From positions 434,001 to 498,000 of the forward strand of contig NZ_AP023055.1 in the NCBI RefSeq assembly GCF_019703835.1: DNA of 64,000 bases, read 5' to 3'. The position numbers and the translations under genes are program-made. Positions 43,915 to 53,046 of the stretch are shown here, in pieces (positions within the stretch are counted from its first letter, which is position 1; each line of letters begins with the position of its first letter). The stretch is from Thaumasiovibrio subtropicus (GTDB lineage: Bacteria; Pseudomonadota; Gammaproteobacteria; Enterobacterales; Vibrionaceae). A model generated the notes under the pieces. That model was not told where the DNA came from. It searched no databases and worked only from the letters and a program-made list of their open reading frames with translations.

Positions 43915-45350
43915 ATGCTTCAAGAGCCTACTCCGCAACAATACGAACTGGAAATGGTGACGATGGAACAGTTAGTTCCTAAAAACCATTTAGTGCGTAA
44001 AATCGATAATGCTATCGACTTCGAATTCATTCGAGATGAAGTCGCTCATCTTTACTGTAAAGATAATGGACGCCCACCTGTTGACCCTGTCCGCCTCTTC
44101 AAAATCATCTTACTTGGCTACATCTTTGGCATAAAAGTGAGCGTCAGCTCGTCAAAGAGATTGAAGTGAATGTCGCTTACCGTTGGTTCTTGCGGATGTC
44201 ATTAACAGAGAAAGTCATTCACGCTTCTACTCTCAGCCAGAACCGCATTCGTCGCTTTAATGGCACGGATGTATTCGAACGTATTTTTATCAATATCGTA
44301 GAGCAAGCCATGTCGAAAGGCTTGGTCGCGGGTCAAGAGCTCTTTACGGACAGTACTCATCTCAAAGCGAACGCCAACAAGAATAAACACACCAATAAAG
44401 TCACGGCGGTTCGTGCCAGTACCTATCTTGATATGCTGGATGAAGACGTCGCTTTAGACCGAGAAAAAGCAGGTAAGAAGCCACTTAAGGCTCGGGAGTC
44501 AGAGCCAAAAACAAAGAATACTAAAACCAGCACCACTGACCCAGAGAGTGGCTTCATGACTCGTGATAATAAGCCTCAAGGCTTCTTTTATCTCGACCAT
44601 CGAACCGTTGATGGTCAACACGGAATTATTCTCGATACCTACACCACCGCGGGTAACATCAATGACTCACAGCCTTACGTTCAACGCTTAGATTACACGC
44701 TTGCCACATTCCAATTGAACCCGATAGCTGTTGGACTGGATGCGGGCTACTTTACTGCTCCAGTGGCGGAGTCACTTGAACGTCGAGCTATTCTTGGCGT
44801 GTTCGGTTATCGACGTCCATCTAGAACGAAAAATACGTTCAAAAAGAAACACTTTACTTACGATGCGCAAAGAGACAGCTACCAATGTCCGAATGGTCAG
44901 GAGTTGCTTTATAAAACGACCTCACGCGATGCGTATCGAGAATACCACTCAGCCCCCAAAGAATGTGCGCTCTGTCCAATGAGGGATGACTGTACTCAAA
45001 GCAGAAATATGAAGAAAGTGATTACACGGCATATCTATAGTGACGCAGTAGAGAGGGCAAACCAAATGCGGCTCTCTTCCTACGGCAAGAAGACTTATAG
45101 ACGTCGAAGTGAAACAGTAGAACGTAGCTTTGCAGACGCTAAGCAACATCACGGTCATCGTTATGCTCGCTTCCGCGGTCTAGCCAATGTGCAAATGCAA
45201 TGTTGGTTGGCAGCGGCAGCCCAAAACATCAAGAAGATAGCGCTGGTGATGAACTATCTCCGAAAAATAGGCTTAAACATGGCAGAAATGAGGCAAATAC
45301 TTGCTTCTGTATGCCTATGTAATGAACGGAAACTTCTGCGCACGACATAG
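43915..45350 (+). pseudogene. IS1182-family transposase, frameshifted
   Basis: The N-terminal DUF772-type domain (MLQEPTPQQYELEMVTMEQL, then NHLVRKID) is followed in another frame by the DDE catalytic part: ELFTDSTHLKANANKN, LDAGYFTAPV and RRSETVERSFADAKQHHG. The first frame ends at 44169; the second starts near 44166. One extra A in the AAAA run at 44133-44136, or a -1 slip there, reads GIKSERQLVKEIEVNVAYRW and joins them into one protein of about 478 residues. So it is an indel-inactivated or frameshift-expressed transposase, or a sequencing indel. Confidence 0.85.
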
Positions 45351-45385
45351 CAAAAAATATCGCGATCGCGACCTACGGTCGCTTC

Positions 45386-45417
45386 CAAAAAAGAACCCCG
45401 CTTAAAAAGCGGGGTTC
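45386..45417 (-). terminator. Terminator inside the right end of the IS1182-like element
   Basis: An 11-bp stem (GAACCCCGCTT / AAGCGGGGTTC, 45393-45403 and 45407-45417). On the minus strand it is followed by T6 (45392-45387). It would stop transcription entering the element from dcuC. Confidence 0.8.
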
Positions 45418-45475
45418 GTCATCAATCTGAGGGCTGCGTTAGCAGCCCTTAATATAGCGAATGTGTGGTCACTGA

Positions 45476-46840
45476 TTACAGGACAATGGCACTCATCAGG
45501 ATAAGCGTCAGGATACCGCCCATCATTGGAATCACTGTGCGCTGTACGACAGCGATAGGTGAAACGTTCGCCGCACCAGCACATGCGATAACCACACCTG
45601 CGACAGGAGAGAATGAACGGAAAATACCCGCTGAAAGCTGCATAGGCAACGCAAGAGCTGCTGTGCTTACGCCAACAGAAGTTGCTACTTCTGGGGCAAG
45701 TGGTGAGAAGCTAAAGAAGGCGGCATTACCCGAGCCTGACAGCACTGCCGTTGCACCAATAATGGCAACCATCACAGTCAGCATCGCGATGTAGCCGAGG
45801 CCAAGGTTAGAACCAGCGCCTAGTAGCATATCGATGAAGCCCATTGCTTTTAGACCTTCAACAAAGGTATTTGCTGCAATGATCAAGGCGACAACGCCAG
45901 AAAACGTGGTGCCCATGCCAGACAGGTAAACCTTCATTGAGTCAGCAACGCCTTTCAGATCTTTAGAGAAGATAAGGTCAGCGATCATCGCGATAGCCAA
46001 GCTGAAGAACATCGCAGTGACAACATCAACCTTGATAGAGCTAATGAGGAACTCACTGAATACAAGTAGCAATGCAAGAGGCATCACAGGAAGAATAGCA
46101 AACCACTTTGGTACTTGACGCTGTTCTTTTTCATCGACTTTTAGTTCTTCAACGACGATACCCATCGCGGCGTCGCGACGGTCAAAGTAGCGTTGGCTGA
46201 AGTAGTGAAGCACCGCGATCACTATCATAACGACAGGGGCAATGACCATTTGATTCGCTAAGAAGTAGTTAGCAGCGTCGATGCCAATCACTTCAGCTGC
46301 TCGGTTTGAGTTACCGGAACCTGGGCCCAAGTCCAAACATGCGGTGGTCGCTAGAACAGCGGCAGTCGCAGCTGGCGTACAACCGATACGCACCAATACG
46401 GGATAGAGTGCCACAAGAAGCAGCATGGCGAGACCAACCGCACTTGGAATGAAGATGTTGATGATTTGACCGATGATGTAGGTGAGGGCCAGTACCACAT
46501 AAGGGTTTTTGAAAACTGAGAGCGGTTTGGTGACAACTTCAACCATCGCATTGGCGGCACCAATGTGACCCATGTATTTAGAAAAACCGCCCACAGCCAT
46601 GATGATGAGACCAAGGTTTGCGAGGGTTGAGGAAGAAAGTGCTTTAATAACAACAAAGAAATCAAATACAACCGCGCCACTTGAAGAGGCATTCGATGGG
46701 ATGAAATCTGTGTTTCCGCTCAATGCACCCAGTAGTAGCATCAAAAGACCAGCCGCAAACAAGCACGCCTGAGTGTTGTACTTTTTCACGATAAAGTAGC
46801 CAGTAGCAGCTACTATTGGAATGGCAATAAGAGAGAACAT
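45476..46840 (-). CDS. dcuC: DcuC-family C4-dicarboxylate transporter
   Basis: 454 residues of the DcuC family: many hydrophobic helices spread over the whole length, N-terminus MFSLIAIPIVAATGYFIVKKYN, and conserved segments such as GGFSKYMGHIGAAN, SAVGLAMLLLVALYPVLVRIG and TACLDLGPGSGNSNRAAE. Exchanges or takes up fumarate, succinate, malate or aspartate at the inner membrane. It diverges from an RpiR regulator (200-bp gap). The lyase gene downstream on the same strand was probably its operon partner before IS insertion. Confidence 0.85.
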   Translation of the reverse strand: MFSLIAIPIVAATGYFIVKKYNTQACLFAAGLLMLLLGALSGNTDFIPSNASSSGAVVFDFFVVIKALSSSTLANLGLIIMAVGGFSKYMGHIGAANAMVEVVTKPLSVFKNPYVVLALTYIIGQIINIFIPSAVGLAMLLLVALYPVLVRIGCTPAATAAVLATTACLDLGPGSGNSNRAAEVIGIDAANYFLANQMVIAPVVMIVIAVLHYFSQRYFDRRDAAMGIVVEELKVDEKEQRQVPKWFAILPVMPLALLLVFSEFLISSIKVDVVTAMFFSLAIAMIADLIFSKDLKGVADSMKVYLSGMGTTFSGVVALIIAANTFVEGLKAMGFIDMLLGAGSNLGLGYIAMLTVMVAIIGATAVLSGSGNAAFFSFSPLAPEVATSVGVSTAALALPMQLSAGIFRSFSPVAGVVIACAGAANVSPIAVVQRTVIPMMGGILTLILMSAIVL

Positions 46841-47040
46841 AATTAGCTCCGTATTTATTTAGTAGCGATATAAGATAATAAATGCGGATGGAAATAAATG
46901 GGAATTCTCTTTTCCCATTCCTAATTGTGTTTTTGTCATGTTTCTTTAATCTAGAACAATAATAGAAGAATGTATTGTTAAGCTGCCGAAATTAATACTT
47001 TATCGAGTAGTGAAATAATTGGATAACGAAAATAACGATT

Positions 47041-47907
47041 ATGGATCAGACTTTAAACCTTGCTGAACTGAAGCTGAAAATAGCGTCCCGTTCACCATTG
47101 CCTAACTCCGAGCAACGTGTCGCTGACTTCATTATTGATAATTTTGAGCAAATCCCGTACTTGGGCATTGAGGAGCTTGCTAAGCGCAGCAGCGCCAGTA
47201 AGACCTCAGTAGGCCGCTTTGTACAGAACATCGGCTTTCAGGGCTATAGCCGCTTCAAGCAAGCCATCGTTTTACATATTCGTGAAACACAGTTAGTCAC
47301 GCCGACTCGAATAGCTTCTCGTCTTGCTCAATCGGATGTTGAGGAAATAACCGCAAAGGGGTATTTAAGTGAACTGGCGGCGAGTTTTCAAACAACCGCA
47401 GAATTAATAGACGAAGATAAGTTTAATTTAGCTTTATCATTAATGGAGAATAGAGATAACGCTTTGTATGTTTTTGGTCCGGCTTCTTCTAATGGTTTAG
47501 TAACGTATTTTACGATGTTGTCACGTTATGTTAGGAAAAGCGTGCACCATCTCACTCCAGATGTCTCATTACTTCCACACCACTTGCTGGATATGCGCCA
47601 AGACGATGTCTTGTTTGTGATCTCTTATTATCGCTATTCCGATCTCGCGGTGAAGCTGGTGGAGTGGTTCCATAAGCGGGGCGGAAAAGTGATTGTATTG
47701 ACCAATAACAGTGTGAATCCTTACTTACCTTATAGCGATGTGCAGTTGCTGGTTGAAAGCGGCTCCAGTGGGGTATTTCAGAGTCGTATCGCTGGGTTTG
47801 CGATGGTAGAGGCGTTAGTCAATGCGTTGACCCAACGAATGGGTACACCGGATAGATTTGAGTCGCTGGAGCAGATACTGACGGATTTTGATACCTTCCA
47901 TCAGTAA
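47041..47907 (+). CDS. MurR/RpiR-family transcriptional regulator
   Basis: 288 residues. N-terminal HTH_6 domain (~10-85: SEQRVADFIIDNFEQIPYLGIEELAKRSSASKTSVGRFVQNIGFQGYSRFK), then a C-terminal SIS-type sugar-isomerase domain (~130-265: DNALYVFGPASSNGLV, DVLFVISYYRYSD, GGKVIVLTNN). Such proteins sense phosphosugars or related ligands. It diverges from dcuC, so control of dcuC is likely. Confidence 0.88.
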   Translation: MDQTLNLAELKLKIASRSPLPNSEQRVADFIIDNFEQIPYLGIEELAKRSSASKTSVGRFVQNIGFQGYSRFKQAIVLHIRETQLVTPTRIASRLAQSDVEEITAKGYLSELAASFQTTAELIDEDKFNLALSLMENRDNALYVFGPASSNGLVTYFTMLSRYVRKSVHHLTPDVSLLPHHLLDMRQDDVLFVISYYRYSDLAVKLVEWFHKRGGKVIVLTNNSVNPYLPYSDVQLLVESGSSGVFQSRIAGFAMVEALVNALTQRMGTPDRFESLEQILTDFDTFHQ

Positions 47908-47991
47908 GGGTGCAAAAAGCATTTTCGGGAGGGAAGTCACTTTTCCCAGAATGCCCTCTTATGCGTGTCTGGCATAGGGTGCGTTACCTAC

Positions 47992-49143
47992 TTAGAGGTC
48001 TAATCCGATACCGAAAGTGAGCCGGTAGTCGTTTTTTTCTGGACGAACATTATCGCTATCTGGGGTGGGTTTAGAGGTATGATCCCAAATGAAATCAATA
48101 TCGAGATCAATAATGTCAGTGAGTTCGACACTGAACGCCAAAACATTACGGTGAATGAGGCCACCCGTACGTTCACTTGCAATAGTCAGGTCATAATTGT
48201 GTGAAACATCGATCGTTGAGTTCAACTCAAGCTCAAATTGAGAACTGATCGTGGCACCAATGCTCGATTCTGTCTCATCCGTCCCCTCTGATACCGTATC
48301 GAATTGGGTCCATTGCCATGATGGACCAATAAATAGCTCCCAACTCTTTTTCGTGACATCAAAGACCTCATAACCGATCTGGGAACTGAGTTTTGATTGC
48401 AACTCGATATTTTGCAGTGGCGCATGAAAGAGATCGATCTGAATGGGGCGAAAGACATGTTTATTATGACGGTAATAGTCATAGCTACTGGTCAAACGGT
48501 GGTTCTTGGCGGATGTCTCACCGTCGGTTTCGGTGAGTAAGCCATTATAGTTCACCCTGAATCGTGATCGGTAGGTGGTGCGTTCACCCGAAAATTTACC
48601 ATTGATTTCGAGAGAATCGCTATTGCCCTGAGCGAAGTTCGCACTCAGCGTAACTTTGTTTTCCCAACGTTCAAGCTCATGGGATTTCACCTCATGAATC
48701 GAAACAATCTCATCGGGATCAATCTTAAAACCCGGACCGCCATTGACAGAGAGTACGTCACCATCGAGTGACAATGTCCCTTCTAAACTTCCCATATCGA
48801 GAATAAAGATGGCCATATGACGGGGGGTGTAAAAGCGAGCGATTTTGTTGAGCTTGATCTTGACCGTACCGAGATCTTTGCTTTTAAACGTCAGTGTTTC
48901 ATGGAAAAGTTCTTCAATAGCACCATGTAACACCTCGCCAGAGTTGAGTTGAATCCAATCTTTATCGTCAGGCAGCGTGAGGTTATCAGTGATTGTATTT
49001 TGATTAATGAGTGGCTGTGTGCCTTGAAAGCTCGCAAATGGACGTGCTGGCTGGTCACGAACCTCAGGTGTGCCTGAAAAAGCCGCTGCGCTGAAGACGA
49101 GAAGAGAGAGAAAACGAATAGAAACAGCCATAACTCGAAACAC
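47992..49143 (-). CDS. DUF481-family outer-membrane protein with N-terminal beta domain
   Basis: 383 residues. Signal peptide MFRVMAVSIRFLSLLVFSAAAFS. Residues ~55-150 look like a small beta domain (IQLNSGEVLHGAIEELFHETLTFKSKD), often seen before DUF481. Residues ~165-383 show barrel-type strands (VTLSANFAQGNSDSLEINGKF, RFRVNYNGLL). The length and the terminal DYRLTFGIGLDL fit a small outer-membrane barrel. Function unknown; a terminator of the porin lies just upstream. Confidence 0.7.
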   Translation of the reverse strand: MFRVMAVSIRFLSLLVFSAAAFSGTPEVRDQPARPFASFQGTQPLINQNTITDNLTLPDDKDWIQLNSGEVLHGAIEELFHETLTFKSKDLGTVKIKLNKIARFYTPRHMAIFILDMGSLEGTLSLDGDVLSVNGGPGFKIDPDEIVSIHEVKSHELERWENKVTLSANFAQGNSDSLEINGKFSGERTTYRSRFRVNYNGLLTETDGETSAKNHRLTSSYDYYRHNKHVFRPIQIDLFHAPLQNIELQSKLSSQIGYEVFDVTKKSWELFIGPSWQWTQFDTVSEGTDETESSIGATISSQFELELNSTIDVSHNYDLTIASERTGGLIHRNVLAFSVELTDIIDLDIDFIWDHTSKPTPDSDNVRPEKNDYRLTFGIGLDL

Positions 49144-49273
49144 AAATGATCAGGAGCCTGATTATAAATTATTTTTTCCGGAATAATGTCATCGTTTTGC
49201 TAGCTGCGATGCGATTCACTGAAATGAGGCAACCAGCAAGAGACAGCATCCAGCGAGCGGTGTCGAGAGAAAT

Positions 49274-49308
49274 GAAAAAAGTCCGGGTATCGAGAGATGT
49301 GCCGGACT
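49274..49308 (-). terminator. Terminator downstream of the porin gene
   Basis: Stem AGTCCGG / CCGGACT (49280-49286 and 49302-49308) with T6 following on the minus strand. It lies about 110 nt past the porin stop. A second GC-rich hairpin (GCCGCTGCA / TGCAGCGGC, 49349-49375) lies between, without a T-run. Confidence 0.7.
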
Positions 49309-49415
49309 GTGAAAACTCACAAATACTCAAGAAATCGTAGGGGCAGTTGCCGCTGCAGCTAAGTTGTGCAGCGGCGGGTAGTGTTCGTCTCGCACCAATA
49401 GCGCGTGCGATTCGA

Positions 49416-50456
49416 TTAGAAGTTGTAGCGGACGAGCAGACCTAGCTCATTGTTACGCTTCAGGTCACCACCAGTGGCATCTTTGAGGTCGATGTCCATT
49501 TTGTATTCGGTCGCGAGAATCATGTTACCCATGAAGTAAGCCGCACCAACCGTTGCGTAGGTGTTTTCAGCGCGAGAGTTTTGATCTTCTAGCGAGTTGT
49601 AACCTGCAAGGAGCTGGAAGTCGTTGATGTCGTAAGACGCAAAGAGTTCCACACCGCGTACTTTATCGAGTGCATCGCCTTTCGAGCTCGCAACGCCATC
49701 TAGTGAGGTGTCGTGGAAACGAGATTCACTGTAGTTGGCTGCAAGGTAAAGGGCGTCATGTTGGAAGCTCGCAACTAAGTTGTAGATTTCTGCATCTTCA
49801 CGGTCGTCGAAGTTAGTTTGTGCGTAAACACCACTGAAGCCTAAACCGTTGTCAAATTGGTAACCCACGGCACCTTGGTAACCGTTTTTGCGTTCCCAAA
49901 CAACGTTGTCGCCTACAGTTTCGTCGCCAGCAAACTGGTACTGGGCAGCCACAGAGAAGCCGCCGAAGGCATGACGATATTGGATAACATCGTCGGCACG
50001 GCCCGTACCATGAACGCCGCCATCTCCACTGATACCTGTGTAGTTACCTGCTGTATCACCACCGTAGATCCACATCTTATCGGTCTTGCCCGCCACATCG
50101 TAGTGCACTGACCATGCTTTACCGATGGTGAAGTGACCAATTTCGTCATTTTGCAGGGTAATGTTACCCAGACGGTTTGAGAGGTGAGAGTCGTCGCTGC
50201 TGTTCGCTGTTGCATCGTAGCCCCACTCGGCTAACGCACCCGCGGTCCAACCATTTTGAAGATCACGTTTGAACGCGAAGTTAATGCGAGAAGATTGGTT
50301 GCGAAGCTCATGATCGCCGTCGTTAAAGCGTGCACTCAGTGCAAGACGCCCCCCAACTGAGAATGAGTTTACATCATCGTTGTACACTTCTAGTGCGTGA
50401 GCGGAAGTTGATGCGGTTACAGCGGCCACTGCGATAGCAAGTAATTTTTTATTCAT
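49416..50456 (-). CDS. General porin (OmpC/OmpU-like)
   Basis: 346 residues. The ATG at 50456 has RBS AGGAAA; an earlier Met at 50477 is less likely. Signal peptide MNKKLLAIAVAAVTASTSAHA; mature start LEVYNDDVNSFSVGGRLALSAR, typical of gamma-proteobacterial porins. About 16 beta-strands can be drawn; the terminal strand ends LLVRYNF, with a final Phe. Trimeric outer-membrane diffusion channel. It is about 1 kb from the racemase and LysR genes, but operon linkage is not supported. Confidence 0.88.
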   Translation of the reverse strand: MNKKLLAIAVAAVTASTSAHALEVYNDDVNSFSVGGRLALSARFNDGDHELRNQSSRINFAFKRDLQNGWTAGALAEWGYDATANSSDDSHLSNRLGNITLQNDEIGHFTIGKAWSVHYDVAGKTDKMWIYGGDTAGNYTGISGDGGVHGTGRADDVIQYRHAFGGFSVAAQYQFAGDETVGDNVVWERKNGYQGAVGYQFDNGLGFSGVYAQTNFDDREDAEIYNLVASFQHDALYLAANYSESRFHDTSLDGVASSKGDALDKVRGVELFASYDINDFQLLAGYNSLEDQNSRAENTYATVGAAYFMGNMILATEYKMDIDLKDATGGDLKRNNELGLLVRYNF

Positions 50457-50632
50457 GTCATTTCCTATTTTGAACAACTACGTCCAAGGTTCTTGTGTGT
50501 TGTGCATAAAAACTAACGCTCAACAACTGAACGGAAACTTAATGAATACAGTGATGTATCTTCTCGACTAATAGCTTGCGCGTATAGATACATGCGTGCT
50601 TGTTTGTGATGTCATTTCATCAAGGAGAGGTT

Positions 50633-50660
50633 AAAAAAGTGGGTAAAAGATCCCACTTTT
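50633..50660 (-). terminator. Terminator of the LysR gene
   Basis: Stem AAAAGTGGG / CCCACTTTT (50635-50643 and 50652-50660), T-rich tail on the minus strand. It starts about 22 nt beyond the LysR stop at 50682. Confidence 0.8.
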
Positions 50661-50681
50661 AACTCTTAGCGCTTTTGCGTT

Positions 50682-51602
50682 TTACGACGGAAGAGAGGCG
50701 GTATGACCGGTACTTAAATGTTTTTCTGAGACAAGCAACTCCCAGACTTTTTCTCCGGCTGGGTGAAGTCGCGTGTCATAGCGGTAGGCGTAGAGTGCGA
50801 TAGGAATGGAAAAGATTTCTGGTGACAGGATGGTGAGAGAGTGATTCGCCAATTCCTGTTTAATGGCATAGTGAGGCAGCCAAGCAACGCCTTGTTTTTT
50901 CAACACAAGCGCTTTGATCAGATCCGACATTGAAGAAGAGAATACCGGTTTTAGTTTCAGCCCTTGCGTCTTCTTTTGCACTTCTCGGCCCATAAAACTC
51001 CCCGGTGAATAGGCCAGCAAAGGCACATCGACATCACTTGCTGGGTTGAACAATGGATCATCAGTACCTTGGGCAGTAGCACTGACAAGGTGCAAGTGGC
51101 TTTGATCTAACAGATGCGACTGATAGGGGCGAGAAAGCAGTTTTTGGTTATGAAATGCCAACAAAATATCGCACTCCCCTTGCTGCAGCGCTTCAATGGC
51201 ATCGTCGACATCGACCGCTTCAACATTGAGTGTCACCTCGGGTGTTTTTTCGGCAACTTTTATCTGTATATCAGGTAGTAAGTTGGTGGCGACTGAGTGC
51301 GCAGCAGCAATCTGAACCGCTTGTCCTCCGAGCAGCGACAGGCCAGCTAACCGACTGATCTCTTCATCCACTTGACTCATGATCGATCGTGCAGTGATTC
51401 GAAACTGTTTACCTGCGGGCGTTAGCTCGATAGGGGACTTACTGCGGTCTATTAACTCCGTTCCCATCGCGCCTTCCAGGGCACGAATACGGCGACTAAA
51501 TGCAGGTTGAGTGACATTGCGTTCAACGGCCGCTTGCGAAAAGTTACGCCTTTCCGCCAAGGTCAGGAAATCTTGTAGCCATTTTGTCTCAATGTTCATC
51601 AT
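50682..51602 (-). CDS. LysR-family transcriptional regulator
   Basis: About 306 residues. N-terminal winged HTH (residues ~1-60: WLQDFLTLAERRNFSQAAVERNVTQPAFSRRIRALEGAMGTELIDRS) and a periplasmic-binding-protein-like effector domain (~90-290). Two adjacent Met codons at 51602 and 51599 are the probable start; a longer frame begins at 51656. It diverges from the racemase gene 147 bp away and probably regulates it. Confidence 0.87.
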   Translation of the reverse strand: MMNIETKWLQDFLTLAERRNFSQAAVERNVTQPAFSRRIRALEGAMGTELIDRSKSPIELTPAGKQFRITARSIMSQVDEEISRLAGLSLLGGQAVQIAAAHSVATNLLPDIQIKVAEKTPEVTLNVEAVDVDDAIEALQQGECDILLAFHNQKLLSRPYQSHLLDQSHLHLVSATAQGTDDPLFNPASDVDVPLLAYSPGSFMGREVQKKTQGLKLKPVFSSSMSDLIKALVLKKQGVAWLPHYAIKQELANHSLTILSPEIFSIPIALYAYRYDTRLHPAGEKVWELLVSEKHLSTGHTASLPS

Positions 51603-51749
51603 TTCTCGCTGTGTTTCGATAGTTGCGTAGCAGTACAGGTCATGCATTTTTTGCATGATAGAGCCATATTTGGCATTTCACAATAGGCTTGTGTGGCGCG
51701 ATGATCTTGGTCAAGACGATATTGTGACGAAGATGGATGAGAGCGTGTT

Positions 51750-52481
51750 ATGACAATGTCAGCAGAGAGAAAACTCGGTATTTTAGGTGGTATGGGGCCC
51801 TTAGCCACTGTGGCTTTTATGCAAAAAATCATTGAGCTGACAGATGCGGTTCAGGATCAAGGCCACTTACCTATGATAGTGTCTAATGTACCTCAGATAC
51901 CTGATCGTACCAGTGCCATACTCAATCAAGGCGTTGACCCTTTCCCTATGCTGAAAAAACATTTAAATGAGTTGGAAAGTGCGCACGCGTCGCTCTTTGT
52001 GATGCCATGTAATACGGCACACTATTGGCATGAAAAGCTGAGTGCGCAATCGAAGCTGGCGAGCATCAGTATCATAGATAGTGTGGTCAACAACATCGCG
52101 GAACGAGGTTTAACCAAGGTGGGCATCTTAGCGACGAGCGCGACCTTGAGTACGCGCTTGTATCAATCTCGCTTAGCAGATGAACAGGTGGCCTGCGTAG
52201 TACCCGATGGTCAGGCGCAAGAACAGGTAATGGCTGGCATCTATGCCGTTAAAAGTGGTGCCTATGATAAGGGCAGTGCCCTATTGATGGACGCTTTTGA
52301 TCGTTTGCGACAACAAGGCGCACAAGCCGTCATTTTAGGCTGTACTGAAATACCGATAGCCCTGTCTGCACTGGCTAAAACGCACCCCGAGTGGTGCATT
52401 GACTCGATTGAGGTCTTGGCGAAAGCCTGTGTCAATTGGTACTTCGGAGAGCTGAACCCCCAGTTTGAACATGCTGCGTAA
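51750..52481 (+). CDS. Aspartate/glutamate racemase-family protein
   Basis: 243 residues. Cofactor-independent racemase family: N-terminal LGILGGMGPLAT, catalytic Cys87 in MPCNTAHYW and Cys198 in LGCTEIP; both catalytic Cys are present. Interconverts L/D-aspartate or glutamate, or a related compound. It diverges from a LysR regulator. The start is ATG 51750, with a weak RBS. Confidence 0.85.
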   Translation: MTMSAERKLGILGGMGPLATVAFMQKIIELTDAVQDQGHLPMIVSNVPQIPDRTSAILNQGVDPFPMLKKHLNELESAHASLFVMPCNTAHYWHEKLSAQSKLASISIIDSVVNNIAERGLTKVGILATSATLSTRLYQSRLADEQVACVVPDGQAQEQVMAGIYAVKSGAYDKGSALLMDAFDRLRQQGAQAVILGCTEIPIALSALAKTHPEWCIDSIEVLAKACVNWYFGELNPQFEHAA

Positions 52482-53046
52482 GTACTGAACCCGCTAGCTA
52501 ACGTAGATAGCAAAATTATAATAAGCCCTAGAACAACGGAGTTTAGGGCAACCAATGTGAGACTCTGAAAATATGACAACCATGACTTTAATTAGAGGCG
52601 CTAAACGCACATTTCGAGATTGATTCAGTCTTTGCGATGGGCAACACGGTTCTCTTGCATGGGGAACAGATTATGACAGGAAATTTTGAGTAATCGGCCG
52701 ATCTTTATTTGGTTTAATCCAAGATTTGCCTTGCCAGTGTTGCAAATTTGTTGATATAGACAGGCATTTTTGTCACGAGTGCCTGTTTTTTTAGATTTTA
52801 CTTCATTATTATCCCTCCCATCTTGGGCATTGAGTGCCTTAACACACATGGAATTTACGCCCTCTGCTATTGTTTTTATATGCCCGTTTGGAATTCCTTT
52901 GTCGCCTCGCACTGTGTGTGATTGACACATTAAGCCTGCGCTTTATTGAGTGGTTTTCGAATAGGGTAACGCCTCTATCTTTGGTCGGAGAGAGGAAAAC
53001 GGCTTGTCATACTTGGGCCCAATAGCGGGGACGGCAGGAGGTGGCT
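52482..53046. other. Intergenic stretch of 565 bp without a credible gene
   Basis: A 101-codon frame on the minus strand (52625-52930) has no recognisable domain, no good RBS and basic, compositionally odd residues. A terminator-like hairpin (52761-52792) lies within. RBS AGGAGGT (53036-53042) of the chemoreceptor gene ends the gap. Confidence 0.5.
52761..52792 (+). terminator. Possible terminator downstream of the racemase gene
   Basis: CAGGCA / TGCCTG stem (52761-52766 and 52780-52785) with a 13-nt loop, followed by a run of T. About 280 nt after the racemase stop. Confidence 0.45.

Larger units (their letters stand above)
43819..45449 (+). mobile_element. IS1182-like insertion sequence between the lyase and dcuC
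   Basis: 1631 bp. Terminal inverted repeats of 32 bp (43819-43850 and 45418-45449) with six mismatches; each begins with a self-complementary hairpin (AGGGCTGC-4 nt-GCAGCCCT). Inside are further hairpins: a 13-bp stem CAAAGGTCTAGCT at 43850-43879 and a terminator at 45386-45417. It encodes one transposase in two frames. No target duplication is obvious. It lies between two minus-strand genes and may uncouple them. Confidence 0.82.

Noticed and set aside
52625..52930. 101-codon minus-strand frame in the gap after the racemase gene
   Set aside because: No recognisable domain, no ribosome-binding site, and a composition unlike neighbouring genes; treated as non-coding.
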